A DNA stretch of 64,000 nucleotides from Flavobacterium sp. IB48 (GTDB taxonomy: Bacteria; Bacteroidota; Bacteroidia; Flavobacteriales; Flavobacteriaceae): assembly GCF_016405855.1 (NCBI RefSeq), contig NZ_JAEFCA010000001.1, positions 570,075-634,074 on the forward strand. The letters run 5' to 3'. Positions 13,172-22,300 of the stretch are shown here, piece by piece (within the stretch, counting starts at the first letter, position 1; the number at the start of each line of letters is the position of its first letter). The translations under genes were made by a program, and so were the position numbers. Below the pieces are notes generated by a model. That model had not been told where the DNA came from. It saw only the letters and a program-made list of their open reading frames with translations, and made no database searches.

Positions 13172-13819
13172 ATGAAATTTAAAGGAATTATTTTTGATTT
13201 AGACGGAACGCTAGTAGATTCATTACATGACATTTCAGATGCGATGAACAAAGTGCTTACCGCTCTAAGTTACCCAACACATGATTACGACACTTACCAA
13301 TATTTTATCGGAAGTGGTTTACGAAATTTAGTAAGCAAAGCATTGCCAGCCACAAACAATTCTGATGACGAAATCGAAAGTTGTTTTGAATGTATGGTCG
13401 ATGAATACACTAAAATCTGTACGCTCAAAACAAAACCTTATGACGGAATTGTAGAGTTATTAGAAAACCTGACTTCACAAAATATCAAAATGGCTGTTTT
13501 CTCCAACAAAGCCGATGAATTAACGAAGAAAATAGCATCAGAAATATTCCCAAAACAATTTGATATTGCGGTTGGTTTAAGCACAGAAGAACTTAAAAAA
13601 CCAAATCCGTTTGAGGCGATTGAGATTAGCAAAAAATGGAATTTAAAACCAGAAGAAATCCTGTTTGTAGGCGATTCTGATATTGATATGAAAACGGCAG
13701 TAAACGCTAATATGTTTCCTGTTGGCGTTACTTGGGGCTACAGAACCGAAGATGAATTGAAAAACAGTGGAGCAAAAGCGGTTATTAATAATGCCTCTGA
13801 ATTAATTGCAATTCTATAG
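13172..13819 (+). CDS. gph: Phosphoglycolate phosphatase-like HAD hydrolase
   Basis: A 215-residue HAD enzyme. IIFDLDGTLVDS holds the nucleophile and acid Asp residues; AVFSNK is motif II, the motif III lysine is in KKPNPFEA, and VGDSDIDMKTA is motif IV. Length and motifs fit Gph-type phosphatases that detoxify 2-phosphoglycolate, but other HAD phosphatases look similar, so substrate assignment is by family resemblance. Confidence 0.8.
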   Translation: MKFKGIIFDLDGTLVDSLHDISDAMNKVLTALSYPTHDYDTYQYFIGSGLRNLVSKALPATNNSDDEIESCFECMVDEYTKICTLKTKPYDGIVELLENLTSQNIKMAVFSNKADELTKKIASEIFPKQFDIAVGLSTEELKKPNPFEAIEISKKWNLKPEEILFVGDSDIDMKTAVNANMFPVGVTWGYRTEDELKNSGAKAVINNASELIAIL

Positions 13820-13839
13820 TTATTTACAAAAGACTTGTA

Positions 13840-13847
13840 TATATTTG
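13840..13847 (+). promoter_or_regulatory. -7 promoter element of the first propeller lipoprotein
   Basis: TATATTTG (TAnnTTTG type) lies 32 bp before ATG 13880 and overlaps the alternative upstream start at 13835, which it therefore argues against. Confidence 0.5.
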
Positions 13848-13879
13848 CCTCCAAAAACAGGGCAAAACTTACAAAAAAA

Positions 13880-14953
13880 ATGCAAAAAATATTATTAGCA
13901 GCTATACTTTTGTTTACAATTTATAGTTGTGAAAACGACAACGATTCTCCAAAAAATAAAGACGAAAAAATAATATTAAAGACGAATGTTATAGATGCTG
14001 AATATTCCAAAAAGACAGATCAATTAGTCTTTATCTCATCAAATCCTTCTCAAGTAAACATTTTTAACTCCAACACCGAAACATTTCAAAAAATTTCATT
14101 GGCTTATGCCCCAACATGTATTTCTATTTCGCAAGATGGCAATACAGCTGTTGTAGGTCATGATGGCCACATCACACATGTTAATTTAAAAAATCCATCC
14201 ATAATCCAAACCTACAACATTTCTTGCTCTGCACTTGATATTGTTCTTGGAAAAAATAGATGGGCGTATGTTTTTCCAGAAAAAGATCAATGGACATACA
14301 TAAAAAGTGTTAACATGAATTTGGAATATAATTATGAAATGCCCATAAGTATATACAATCAATTACACGCTGGAGCTAAAGGAAGGTTACATCCTTCAGG
14401 TAATTATATTTACATGCAAAGTCCACTATCAAGAGGACAAGTTCAACGTCTAACAATTAAAAATGGAGATATTGATGATAGATACGAATCTAACTTTGAA
14501 GAAGAAAACTACACTATTCCAAGCATATGGTTTTCAGAAAACGGCGATAGACTTTTTACTAGAGAAAGAAGTGTTTTAAAAACCTCTGAACTTAATAGTT
14601 TAGATGGGGCATATAATGGCAGAATTCCTTCAGAAAATAATTATAAGATTGATTGGCTTGATCATTCTTCTTTAAAAGGAAAATTATATGTAATCTTTTC
14701 AAGTGGCGATCAATGGAATTTAATTAAATCGAATAGCATTTATGTTTTTAACGATGCAGATCTTAGTTATGTAAATAAACTTGAATTGGAAAAATATTCC
14801 AATCAAACGGGAAGAAACAATGTAGAAACTTTTGATGCTATGCCTTATTTTGCTTTTAGCAACTCAACTGGAAAAAATCTATTTGTAATAACAAAGGCAC
14901 TTGATTCTGATTTGGTTAATGAATGGGCAATTCAAAAAATCAATATTAATTAA
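13880..14953 (+). CDS. Beta-propeller (YVTN-like) lipoprotein, copy A
   Basis: A 357-residue lipoprotein: MQKILLAAILLFTIYSC with the lipobox Cys at 17. The rest resembles WD40/YVTN-type propeller repeats (VIDAEYSKKTDQLVFISSN, PTCISISQDGNTAVVGHDG, RLHPSGNYIY, WFSENGDRLFT). No catalytic motif is seen. It is clearly paralogous to the next gene over its entire propeller region. Function is unknown; a surface or periplasmic binding role is a guess from architecture. The start was chosen for the signal peptide and promoter position. Confidence 0.8.
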   Translation: MQKILLAAILLFTIYSCENDNDSPKNKDEKIILKTNVIDAEYSKKTDQLVFISSNPSQVNIFNSNTETFQKISLAYAPTCISISQDGNTAVVGHDGHITHVNLKNPSIIQTYNISCSALDIVLGKNRWAYVFPEKDQWTYIKSVNMNLEYNYEMPISIYNQLHAGAKGRLHPSGNYIYMQSPLSRGQVQRLTIKNGDIDDRYESNFEEENYTIPSIWFSENGDRLFTRERSVLKTSELNSLDGAYNGRIPSENNYKIDWLDHSSLKGKLYVIFSSGDQWNLIKSNSIYVFNDADLSYVNKLELEKYSNQTGRNNVETFDAMPYFAFSNSTGKNLFVITKALDSDLVNEWAIQKININ

Positions 14954-15025
14954 TCACTATTTCTTTTAATTAAAACCTCTTAATTATTTCCATTATACTA
15001 TAGTTCTAAAACACTATTAAAAATT

Positions 15026-16390
15026 ATGAAAAAAATTATTTTATCATTAATAATATTGTCAACCATTGTTGGATGTTCTAATAATGATTCAAACGAAAAA
15101 AACAAAGAAGCAAATTATTCAGTACCAGACACATTAAATTTTACTATTTTCAATAACAAACTTGTCCTTAATATTGAAAATCAAGGAGAAACAGCTTTAA
15201 ATTACACTATAACAAGTTCAAAAAACTATGTCGAGCTTTCTAAAAAAGAAGGAGCTGTAACTTCACTAAATCATGATGAAATTACGGTTACTGTTGATAA
15301 ACAAAACTTACCAAATGGCAAATCTTATTCAAAATTATATATAAATATCAATAATAAAAAAGATTCTATAGTTGTAAGTGTAACCAATTTTGTAGAGCAG
15401 AAAGTAACTTTAAATTCTGATGTTGTTGATGCAGAATTTTCTAAAGTTACCAATCAGCTTGTATATGTCTCCGCAAGTCCTTCTGCTGTAAATATTTTAT
15501 CAACAAATACAGGTTTAATTGAAAGTATAACTTTACCATATGCCCCAACATGTGTCTCAATATCTCCTGATGGAAAAACTGCAGTAACCGGACATGATCG
15601 ATATATTTCTTATATCAATCTAACCAACAAAACTATTATAAAAACATATCCAGTATCTTGTTACGCATATGATATTGTACTTGGAAACAATAAATGGGCG
15701 TATGTTTTCCCTGCCAAAGGTCAATCGACTTTTATAAGATCAATAAATTTAAGCTTGACAACCGATAATGAATATGAGCATGTTGGTGAAAAAATTTACG
15801 AAGGAAATAAAGCACGATTACATCCGTCAGGCAAATATATATATGGTGCAGAAAACAATTTGTCTCCAATGGATATAGAGAAATATGACATTCAAAATGG
15901 AAATGCAGAATATAGCTACGATTCTCCTTATCATGGAGATTATATTATGAACGGAAATCTATGGTTTTCTGAAGATGGGAATAGAATATTTACGAGAGGA
16001 AAAACTGTTTTTAAAACTTCCGAACTTAGAAGCCAGGATATGATATATAACGGTACAATCAATACTGAAACAAACCCATACACACCTATTGAATGGTTAG
16101 ATCATTCATCAGTAAAAAACAATATCTATCTACTACTAGTATCTGATAATTGGAATCAAAAGAAACTTCCATACATTTATGTATATAATGACTTAGATCT
16201 TGCTCTTAAAAACAAAATAACATTAGAGCAATTTCTCGTTTCTAAAAATGAATCAGATAAAGTATTTTATGATGCCGAACCATTTTTTGTGTTTAGTAAT
16301 TCTACAGGAAATAATTTATTTGTAATAGTAAAAGCAACGGGAGCAGGTTTAGCCAAAGAATGGGCAATAGAAAAAATAAGTATTCCATAA
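15026..16390 (+). CDS. Beta-propeller (YVTN-like) lipoprotein, copy B with extra N-terminal domain
   Basis: A 454-residue lipoprotein: MKKIILSLIILSTIVGC with the lipobox Cys at 17. Residues about 30-125 form an all-beta region (NFTIFNNKLVLNIENQGETALNYTITSS) like BACON or Ig-type domains, absent from copy A. From about residue 127 it parallels copy A (VVDAEFSKVTNQLVYVSASPSAVNIL, PYAPTCVSISPDGKTAV, WAYVFPAKGQ). The pair looks like a tandem duplication followed by domain gain or loss. Function unknown. Confidence 0.8.
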   Translation: MKKIILSLIILSTIVGCSNNDSNEKNKEANYSVPDTLNFTIFNNKLVLNIENQGETALNYTITSSKNYVELSKKEGAVTSLNHDEITVTVDKQNLPNGKSYSKLYININNKKDSIVVSVTNFVEQKVTLNSDVVDAEFSKVTNQLVYVSASPSAVNILSTNTGLIESITLPYAPTCVSISPDGKTAVTGHDRYISYINLTNKTIIKTYPVSCYAYDIVLGNNKWAYVFPAKGQSTFIRSINLSLTTDNEYEHVGEKIYEGNKARLHPSGKYIYGAENNLSPMDIEKYDIQNGNAEYSYDSPYHGDYIMNGNLWFSEDGNRIFTRGKTVFKTSELRSQDMIYNGTINTETNPYTPIEWLDHSSVKNNIYLLLVSDNWNQKKLPYIYVYNDLDLALKNKITLEQFLVSKNESDKVFYDAEPFFVFSNSTGNNLFVIVKATGAGLAKEWAIEKISIP

Positions 16391-16408
16391 AAACTATTAT
16401 TAATATAA

Positions 16409-16990
16409 TTGACAAAAAAATATTCTTCATTACAAAAACAGATTACAGCAATTGTCTCTTTTTCTGAAAATGAAATCGAAACAATTGCTTCTTGTTTTGA
16501 ATACGAAAAAATCACGGCCAAAGAATATCTTTCTTCAATGGGAAAAATCAGCAACAAGATTTTCTTTATTGTTGAAGGATTAGCACGAGTTTATTATCTG
16601 AAAGACGGAAAAGAAATTACCACTTATTTAAGCTGTGATGAGGGTTTTATCGCTTCGTATTCCAGTTTTATAAATCAATCGGTTTCTTTTGAAAGTATTC
16701 AATGTATTGAAGATTGCGAAGTGCTTTCGATTACTTTCGAAAAAATGCAGTTTTTGTATAACGAAATTCCAAATTGGGAACGTATCGGAAGAATTCTTGC
16801 CGAACAGAATTACCTATGTATGGCCGATCGTGTTTTAAAACTCCAAATGATTCCTGCCAAAGAAAAATACCAGACTTTTTTAACTTCGGCTCCAGCCAAA
16901 ATAATTCAGCGAACACCTTTAATTTATATCGCTTCTTTTCTGGGAATTACTCCAGAATCTTTAAGCAGAATCCGTCAAGACATTTCTTAA
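16409..16990 (+). CDS. Crp/Fnr family transcriptional regulator
   Basis: A 193-residue protein with TTG start. The N-terminal cyclic-nucleotide-binding-like beta-roll spans about 15-120 (FFIVEGLARVYYLKDGKEITTYLSCDEGFIAS). The C-terminal winged helix includes PLIYIASFLGITPESLSRIRQ, the recognition helix of the family. There are no cysteines positioned for an Fnr iron-sulfur cluster. It is followed 61 bp later by an MBL-fold hydrolase, a possible target. No ATG near the N-terminus gives a complete domain, so TTG is accepted. Confidence 0.85.
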   Translation: MTKKYSSLQKQITAIVSFSENEIETIASCFEYEKITAKEYLSSMGKISNKIFFIVEGLARVYYLKDGKEITTYLSCDEGFIASYSSFINQSVSFESIQCIEDCEVLSITFEKMQFLYNEIPNWERIGRILAEQNYLCMADRVLKLQMIPAKEKYQTFLTSAPAKIIQRTPLIYIASFLGITPESLSRIRQDIS

Positions 16991-17051
16991 CATTTATCAA
17001 GTGGATTGAAAAATGGAATTCAAATCTTTGTCAAAATAAAATTTGAAAAAG

Positions 17052-17726
17052 ATGAAGAATATTGCCCAAGACGTTTACCAAATCCCTTTATTTCCAAGAA
17101 ATGCCATTAATTGTTATGTAATTGAAGATGTTTTAATTGATGCAGGAATTCGAACTTCAGCAAATACAATTTTAAAAACTTTAAAAAACAAAACGGTAAC
17201 CAAACACGCCTTAACGCACGCCCACGCCGATCATCAGGGAAGCAGTAAAGTAATCTGTGAAACCTTGAATATTCCGCTTTTATGTAGCGAACCTGAAAAA
17301 GAATTTGCCGAAAACGGAAATGTAATTACAGAATACTCAAATCCGAATCATTTTATTTCAAAATTTCAGAAGAACTTTTGGGCAGGAAAAGGACATCCAG
17401 TTTCTCAAATCTTAAAAGAAGGCGATCAAATTGGTGGATTCACAGTTATCGAAACTCCAGGACATTCAAGCGGACATATCTCTTTTTTCAGAGAAAAAGA
17501 TCGTGTTTTAATTGTTGGAGATGTGATGACCAATATGAACCTTTTAACTACAAAAGTCGGTTTACATGAACCACCACATTTGTTTACTGCTGACAAAGAA
17601 ACCAATAGAAAATCCATTCTAAAATTGGCTTCGCTAAAACCAAAAATACTTTGTTTTGGTCACGGGCCTGTTTTATTTAATAATGGAGAATTAGAGAAAT
17701 TCAAAAATTCTATTTTATTTAATTAA
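17052..17726 (+). CDS. MBL-fold metallo-hydrolase
   Basis: A 224-residue cytoplasmic protein with the metallo-beta-lactamase fold: HAHADH metal motif in ALTHAHADHQGS, a second ligand His in ETPGHSSGHISF, Asp in IVGDVMTN, and a final His in CFGHGPVL. Such proteins hydrolyse thioesters, lactones and related compounds; the substrate cannot be told here. ATG 17052 is favoured over TTG 17043. It lies just after the Crp/Fnr gene. Confidence 0.88.
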   Translation: MKNIAQDVYQIPLFPRNAINCYVIEDVLIDAGIRTSANTILKTLKNKTVTKHALTHAHADHQGSSKVICETLNIPLLCSEPEKEFAENGNVITEYSNPNHFISKFQKNFWAGKGHPVSQILKEGDQIGGFTVIETPGHSSGHISFFREKDRVLIVGDVMTNMNLLTTKVGLHEPPHLFTADKETNRKSILKLASLKPKILCFGHGPVLFNNGELEKFKNSILFN

Positions 17727-17799
17727 CAAGAATTTACAGATTCTGTAAGTTTTCGTTAAGACTATTCTAATAATTTTACTCTCAACTAATTAATCCTAT

Positions 17800-18507
17800 A
17801 TGAGAGTAAAATTACTTACCACAATTTCTATTTTTACTTATCAGCTCAGCGTTTCTCAAACAGAAAAACTATTAAACGGAAAAGTTCTTGCGCAAAACAT
17901 TCCGCTTAATAAAGTAGAGGTGATTAACAAAACAGCTAAAACTAGCACAAGAACAAATGAGCTAGGTGAATTTTCAATTTTAGTCCGTCCACAAGACAGC
18001 CTGCTTTTTTACTCCAAAGACTATTTCTTTAAAAGATTTAAAATTTCTCAGGAAAACATAGATCAAAACAACATGGTTGTAAATATGATTTTGAAACCTG
18101 AAGAATTGAATGAAGTTTTAATAACTAAGGTTGAATTTGACAAAGTTAAGATTAGTGCTGATGACGTTGCAGATGTATTAATAAGTAAAAATGCCAAAGA
18201 TTTATTCTGGAACACAGGGGTTAATGATAATACAATAAGAGAAGCGCTTCGAGTTTCGTTTCCTTTAAAAGGTAGGCAGAAGAAAACAATTGAAATTGCC
18301 GACGACCGTTTTAAGAAACTGATAATAGCTTATTGCCCTCCCGATTTTTTTATTAAAAATTTAAAAATAAAATCGGAAGAAAAGGAACTTTTCATTGATT
18401 TTTGCGACTCAGATCCGAAATCAAAAACGCTTCTGGAGAACCCAAATGTTTTGACTATTATGGATTTCTTGTATACTAAAAACGAAGAATTTAAGAAACT
18501 GGAGTAG
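17800..18507 (+). CDS. Exported carboxypeptidase-like regulatory-domain protein
   Basis: A 235-residue protein with a weak signal peptide (MRVKLLTTISIFTYQLSVSQT). Residues about 25-105 (LNGKVLAQNIPLNKVEVINKTAKTSTRTNELGEFSILVRPQDSLLFYSKDY) fit the CarboxypepD_reg-like beta-sandwich common in Bacteroidota envelope proteins. The C-terminal half has no recognised domain. Its 3' end overlaps the convergent TPR gene by 17 bp. Probably periplasmic; role unknown. Confidence 0.75.
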   Translation: MRVKLLTTISIFTYQLSVSQTEKLLNGKVLAQNIPLNKVEVINKTAKTSTRTNELGEFSILVRPQDSLLFYSKDYFFKRFKISQENIDQNNMVVNMILKPEELNEVLITKVEFDKVKISADDVADVLISKNAKDLFWNTGVNDNTIREALRVSFPLKGRQKKTIEIADDRFKKLIIAYCPPDFFIKNLKIKSEEKELFIDFCDSDPKSKTLLENPNVLTIMDFLYTKNEEFKKLE

Positions 18508-19471
18508 ACTTTTTCCGCTTGCTCCATTTTATAAAAAACACAACAAAAGCAATTAATAAAATTAGTATTATTCCCGAAAGGATAATAATAATTGTTTCAA
18601 TTTGAGATATATAACCTGAATATATGTTCCCTTTGCTTTCTCTTAATGCACGAAGTTGAGAACCGTAACTTTGAGCTCTTTCACTATAGTAGTCAATTTC
18701 ACCTTGGGCGCTATTGATCATTCTTTCTACAATCAAATCTCCCTCATAACCATAATTTCTTGCAGTTCTGTAAGTCTCAAGCGCACTGTTATTTTTTCCT
18801 AACAATTCTGCAAGATTGCCAAGTTCAAATAGTAGAATAGAAATAATTTTATCTTTTGGCTCTATAAACGACATTCTTTCATTTACCTGAAAATAAATTG
18901 ATTGTGCCAATTCCTCAATCTCTTTTTGAGACAGTTTTGTTTTAGGCTCACGTGAAGTTCCAAAATTTGTATTAATTAAAAACTGACCTGAAACATCCTT
19001 TAAATTCTTGACTTTTGCTTCTAATATTTTCAAGTGAAGCCATTCTGATCCTTCATGAGATTTGGGATTTATAACAATAGACTTTTTAATCCAATTGTAG
19101 GCTTTTTGGTTTTCACCCATTAATTCATAAAGTGTTCCTAAATTAGATGCTGTGGAATATCTATTAGGTTTAATTTTTTCAATGTTAAGATATAATTTTA
19201 AAGCTTCATCATATTTTCCCAGAACAATTAAAAGATATCCTTTATCAGATAGATAATCTAGATCTTTCGTCTTCTTATATAAACTGTCAAGTTCAATAAT
19301 CAATCTTGGAAAATCTCCCTTGAAAAAGTAATGTCCCTGAGGATTATTTCCATCATAATCTTGATAGGCATAAGCTCCATTTTTTAAAATTTTGGTTTCA
19401 CCATTCAAACAAGCAAAAGCTTTAAATGATATCAAAACTAAAACAGTAATAAAAACCTTTAATGTATTCAT
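18491..19471 (-). CDS. TPR-repeat protein with signal peptide and C-terminal membrane segment
   Basis: A 326-residue protein: signal peptide MNTLKVFITVLVLISFKAFA, then TPR-like repeats at about 55-165 (GKYDEALKLYLNIEKIKPNRYSTASNLGTLYELMG) and a single transmembrane helix near residues 290-315 followed by KRKK. The topology suggests a periplasmic scaffold anchored in the inner membrane. No catalytic domain is seen. It is convergent with the preceding gene, and 43 bp separate its start from the tspO stop. Confidence 0.8.
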   Translation of the reverse strand: MNTLKVFITVLVLISFKAFACLNGETKILKNGAYAYQDYDGNNPQGHYFFKGDFPRLIIELDSLYKKTKDLDYLSDKGYLLIVLGKYDEALKLYLNIEKIKPNRYSTASNLGTLYELMGENQKAYNWIKKSIVINPKSHEGSEWLHLKILEAKVKNLKDVSGQFLINTNFGTSREPKTKLSQKEIEELAQSIYFQVNERMSFIEPKDKIISILLFELGNLAELLGKNNSALETYRTARNYGYEGDLIVERMINSAQGEIDYYSERAQSYGSQLRALRESKGNIYSGYISQIETIIIILSGIILILLIAFVVFFIKWSKRKKSTPVS

Positions 19472-19514
19472 AAAGTAAACGCATTGATTAAACCTGAAAC
19501 CTGAACCTAAAATT

Positions 19515-19991
19515 TTACTTATTCAACCACCAAATACTGGCATTCAAAACAGTAGCAAATCCAACCCATGCTAAATATGGGATTAATAAATAACCCGAAA
19601 TTTTATTGATTTTGATGAATTTTAAATACGTTTCATAAATCATCAGCCATAAAAGCACGATTTCGATTAAAGCTAACATCGGATTTTTTAGTCCGAAGAA
19701 TAAATAAGACCATATTGAATTTAAAATCAATTGAATTATAAAGAATAGCAATGCTTTTTTTACTTCTTCTGTATTTTCTTTTATTTTATCCCAAACTAAT
19801 GCCGCAGCAATTGCCATAAAAATATAAAGCACTGTCCAAACTGGCATAAAAATCCAATTCGGCGGATTAAAAACTGGTTTTTCCAACGTTATGTACCAAG
19901 TCTCAATACTTGGTCTTGTAACCAAACTCGCAGAATATCCTACTGTTAAACAAATTACTAATGCTATGGCGATCTTTACGAACTTATTCAT
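19515..19991 (-). CDS. tspO: TspO/MBR family protein
   Basis: A 158-residue, five-helix membrane protein with family landmarks: WYITLEKPVFNPPNWIFMPVWTVLYIFMAIAAALVW and the C-terminal YLAWVGFATVLNASIWWLN. TspO proteins bind tetrapyrroles. The start at 19991 (MNKFVKIAIA) is preferred over a start 7 codons upstream because it begins directly at the first membrane segment. Divergent from mvaD. Confidence 0.92.
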   Translation of the reverse strand: MNKFVKIAIALVICLTVGYSASLVTRPSIETWYITLEKPVFNPPNWIFMPVWTVLYIFMAIAAALVWDKIKENTEEVKKALLFFIIQLILNSIWSYLFFGLKNPMLALIEIVLLWLMIYETYLKFIKINKISGYLLIPYLAWVGFATVLNASIWWLNK

Positions 19992-20034
19992 GGTATTAAA
20001 TTTTGAATTCAAAAATAGTCAAAAGAAAAGTTTA

Positions 20035-20103
20035 AACCATATAAGTGATGTAAGTTCATTTTAGCAAATTCCGCTTATAATTTCTTATATAACTTATATG
20101 GTT
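20035..20103. repeat. Inverted repeat in the tspO-mvaD divergent gap
   Basis: AACCATATAAGT at 20035-20046 is perfectly complementary to ACTTATATGGTT at 20092-20103. Sequence between the arms is itself partly palindromic. It overlaps the region just upstream of the mvaD -7 element, so it could be either a dispersed repeat or an operator. Confidence 0.5.
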
Positions 20104-20118
20104 GAAAAATGAAAAAGT

Positions 20119-20126
20119 TATCTTTG
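20119..20126 (+). promoter_or_regulatory. -7 promoter element of mvaD
   Basis: TATCTTTG (TAnnTTTG) lies 17 bp before ATG 20144 and downstream of the alternative TTG start at 20102, so it supports the ATG. A TTG at 20102-20104 is nearer than the usual -33 position. Confidence 0.5.
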
Positions 20127-20143
20127 CCAAAATTTATACTTTC

Positions 20144-21244
20144 ATGTTTACAGCAGCCTATTTTATACCAAATTCATATACTTCAACAATAGAAAAAGGA
20201 AACTTTGAATGGAGTGCGCCAAGCAACATTGCTTTGGTAAAATACTGGGGGAAAAAAGACAACCAGATTCCAGCAAATCCTTCTGTTAGTTTTACTTTAA
20301 ATAACTGTAAAACAATAACAAAACTTGCCTTTTCTAAAAAAGACGCTTCGACTCCGCTTAGCGGGACAAATAGTTTTTCTTTTGATTTACTTTTTGAAGG
20401 AAAACCAAAAGAAGATTTCAAACCAAAAATTCAGAAGTTTTTGGAAAGAGTTGAGGTTTATCTGCCGTTTTTGAAAGACTATCATTTTACAATCGATACT
20501 CAAAATACATTTCCGCACAGCTCAGGAATTGCTTCTTCGGCTTCTGGAATGGCGGCTTTGGCAATGAATTTTATGAGCTTGGAAAAACAGCTGAATCCTG
20601 AAATGACTGACGAATATTTTTATCAAAAAGCTTCATTTCTAGCTCGTTTAGGCTCTGGAAGTGCCTGTCGAAGCGTAAAAGGAAATGTGGTAGTTTGGGG
20701 AAATCAGGAAAATATTGAAGGAAGCACAGATTTATTTGGAGTTGAATTTCCATATACAATTCATGAGAACTTCAAGAATTATCAAGATACTATTTTATTG
20801 GTTGACAAAGGCGAAAAACAAGTTTCCAGCACTGTTGGACATGATTTAATGCACAATCATCCATATGCTGAAAGACGTTTTGCTCAAGCGCATGAAAATC
20901 TAGATAAATTGATTGCTATTTTTGAAAGTGGAAACTTAGACGAATTCATCAAAGTTGTAGAAAGTGAAGCATTGACACTACACGCTATGATGATGACATC
21001 GATGCCATATTTCATTTTAATGAAACCAAATACGCTTCAAATCATAAATGCAATCTGGAAATTCAGAAATGAAACCCAGATTCCGGTGTGTTTTACACTT
21101 GATGCCGGTGCCAATGTCCATGTACTGTATCCTGAAAACGTTAGCGAAAAAGTACTTCAATTTATTCAGGACGAATTAGTTGTATTTTGTCAGAATAGTC
21201 AATACATTTGCGACAAAATTGGACACGGTGCAATTGCATTATAA
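20144..21244 (+). CDS. mvaD: Diphosphomevalonate decarboxylase
   Basis: A 366-residue GHMP-superfamily enzyme. SAPSNIALVKYWGKKDNQIPANPSVSFTLN is the decarboxylase N-terminal signature, and FPHSSGIASSASGMAALA is the glycine/serine-rich phosphate-binding loop. ARLGSGSACRS and CFTLDAGANVHVL are further family motifs. It makes isopentenyl diphosphate from mevalonate-5-diphosphate. The next gene is a mevalonate kinase homologue. Oddity: a 27-bp dispersed sequence at 20345-20371 encodes the ASTPLSGTN stretch in a surface region; see findings. ATG 20144 is chosen over TTG 20102. Confidence 0.93.
   Translation: MFTAAYFIPNSYTSTIEKGNFEWSAPSNIALVKYWGKKDNQIPANPSVSFTLNNCKTITKLAFSKKDASTPLSGTNSFSFDLLFEGKPKEDFKPKIQKFLERVEVYLPFLKDYHFTIDTQNTFPHSSGIASSASGMAALAMNFMSLEKQLNPEMTDEYFYQKASFLARLGSGSACRSVKGNVVVWGNQENIEGSTDLFGVEFPYTIHENFKNYQDTILLVDKGEKQVSSTVGHDLMHNHPYAERRFAQAHENLDKLIAIFESGNLDEFIKVVESEALTLHAMMMTSMPYFILMKPNTLQIINAIWKFRNETQIPVCFTLDAGANVHVLYPENVSEKVLQFIQDELVVFCQNSQYICDKIGHGAIAL
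20345..20371 (+). repeat. 27-bp coding repeat inside mvaD
   Basis: The element runs from GCTTCGACT to GACAAAT, is read in frame as ASTPLSGTN and matches 24 of 27 bases of 33751-33777 in the unrelated cyclase gene, where it is read in the same frame. It looks like an inserted dispersed repeat that kept the frame. Confidence 0.65.
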
Positions 21245-21294
21245 TTTTCCGTATCTTTAGTTAAATTTTTTATTAGAAAGACATAAAATAAATC

Positions 21295-22233
21295 ATGAAA
21301 GGACCACTATTTTACTCAAAAATATTACTCTTTGGAGAATACGGAATTATCCGCGACTCTAAAGGACTTTCTATCCCTTATAACTTTTACAATGGCGCTT
21401 TAAAAAAATCTGAAGAGCCTACAGAAGAAGCGATTTCATCAAACAGAAGCTTAAGAAGTTTTGCTTCTTACCTTGAGGTATTGCATACTCAACAGCCAGA
21501 ATTGGTTACTTTTGATTTAGAAACACTTCAGAACGATGTTGAAACTGGAATGTATTTCGACTCAAGTATTCCGCAAGGATATGGTGTTGGAAGTAGTGGT
21601 GCACTTGTTGCAGCTATTTACGATAAATATGCTACCAACAAAATCACTGTTCTAGAGAATCTTACTCGTGAAAAATTATTACACTTAAAAAATATATTTT
21701 CTCAAATGGAAAGCTTTTTCCACGGAAAAAGCTCTGGTTTAGATCCTTTAAACAGCTATTTGAGTATTCCAATCCTGATTAATTCTAAAGATAACATTGA
21801 AGCAACTGGAATCCCAACTCAGAGTTTTGACGGAAAAGGTGCTGTGTTTTTATTAGATTCAGGAATTGTGGGCGAAACGGCTCCTATGGTCAGCATTTTT
21901 ATGGAAAACCTAAAAGACAAAGGTTTCCGTGCTATGCTTAAAAACCAGTTTGTGAAATATACAGATGCCTGCGTAGAAAACTTTTTACACGGCGATATGA
22001 AATCATTATTTACCAATACTAAAAAGCTTTCTAAAGTTGTTTTAAATCACTTTAAACCAATGATTCCGGAACAATTTCACGGAATCTGGCAACACGGAAT
22101 AGATACTAACGATTATTACCTAAAACTTTGCGGTTCTGGCGGTGGCGGTTATATTCTTGGTTTTACCGAAGATTTAGAACGTGCTAAAGCTTCTTTGAAA
22201 GACTACAAATTAGAAGTTGTTTATCAATTTTAA
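21295..22233 (+). CDS. GHMP kinase, probable mevalonate kinase
   Basis: A 312-residue protein. SKILLFGEYGII is the N-terminal kinase motif, PQGYGVGSSGALVAAI the ATP-binding P-loop, and LCGSGGGGYILGF the C-terminal motif 3. In Flavobacteriia this homologue sits with mvaD and is regarded as mevalonate kinase. The alternative, phosphomevalonate kinase, cannot be excluded from motifs. It is 50 bp after mvaD on the same strand, so the two are probably co-transcribed for isoprenoid precursor supply. Confidence 0.82.
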   Translation: MKGPLFYSKILLFGEYGIIRDSKGLSIPYNFYNGALKKSEEPTEEAISSNRSLRSFASYLEVLHTQQPELVTFDLETLQNDVETGMYFDSSIPQGYGVGSSGALVAAIYDKYATNKITVLENLTREKLLHLKNIFSQMESFFHGKSSGLDPLNSYLSIPILINSKDNIEATGIPTQSFDGKGAVFLLDSGIVGETAPMVSIFMENLKDKGFRAMLKNQFVKYTDACVENFLHGDMKSLFTNTKKLSKVVLNHFKPMIPEQFHGIWQHGIDTNDYYLKLCGSGGGGYILGFTEDLERAKASLKDYKLEVVYQF

Positions 22234-22300
22234 TTTCCTAAAAAACGATAATTATTTGAATAGACTGTCCTAAAAATTTAACCTAAAAAAGTTACTGAAT

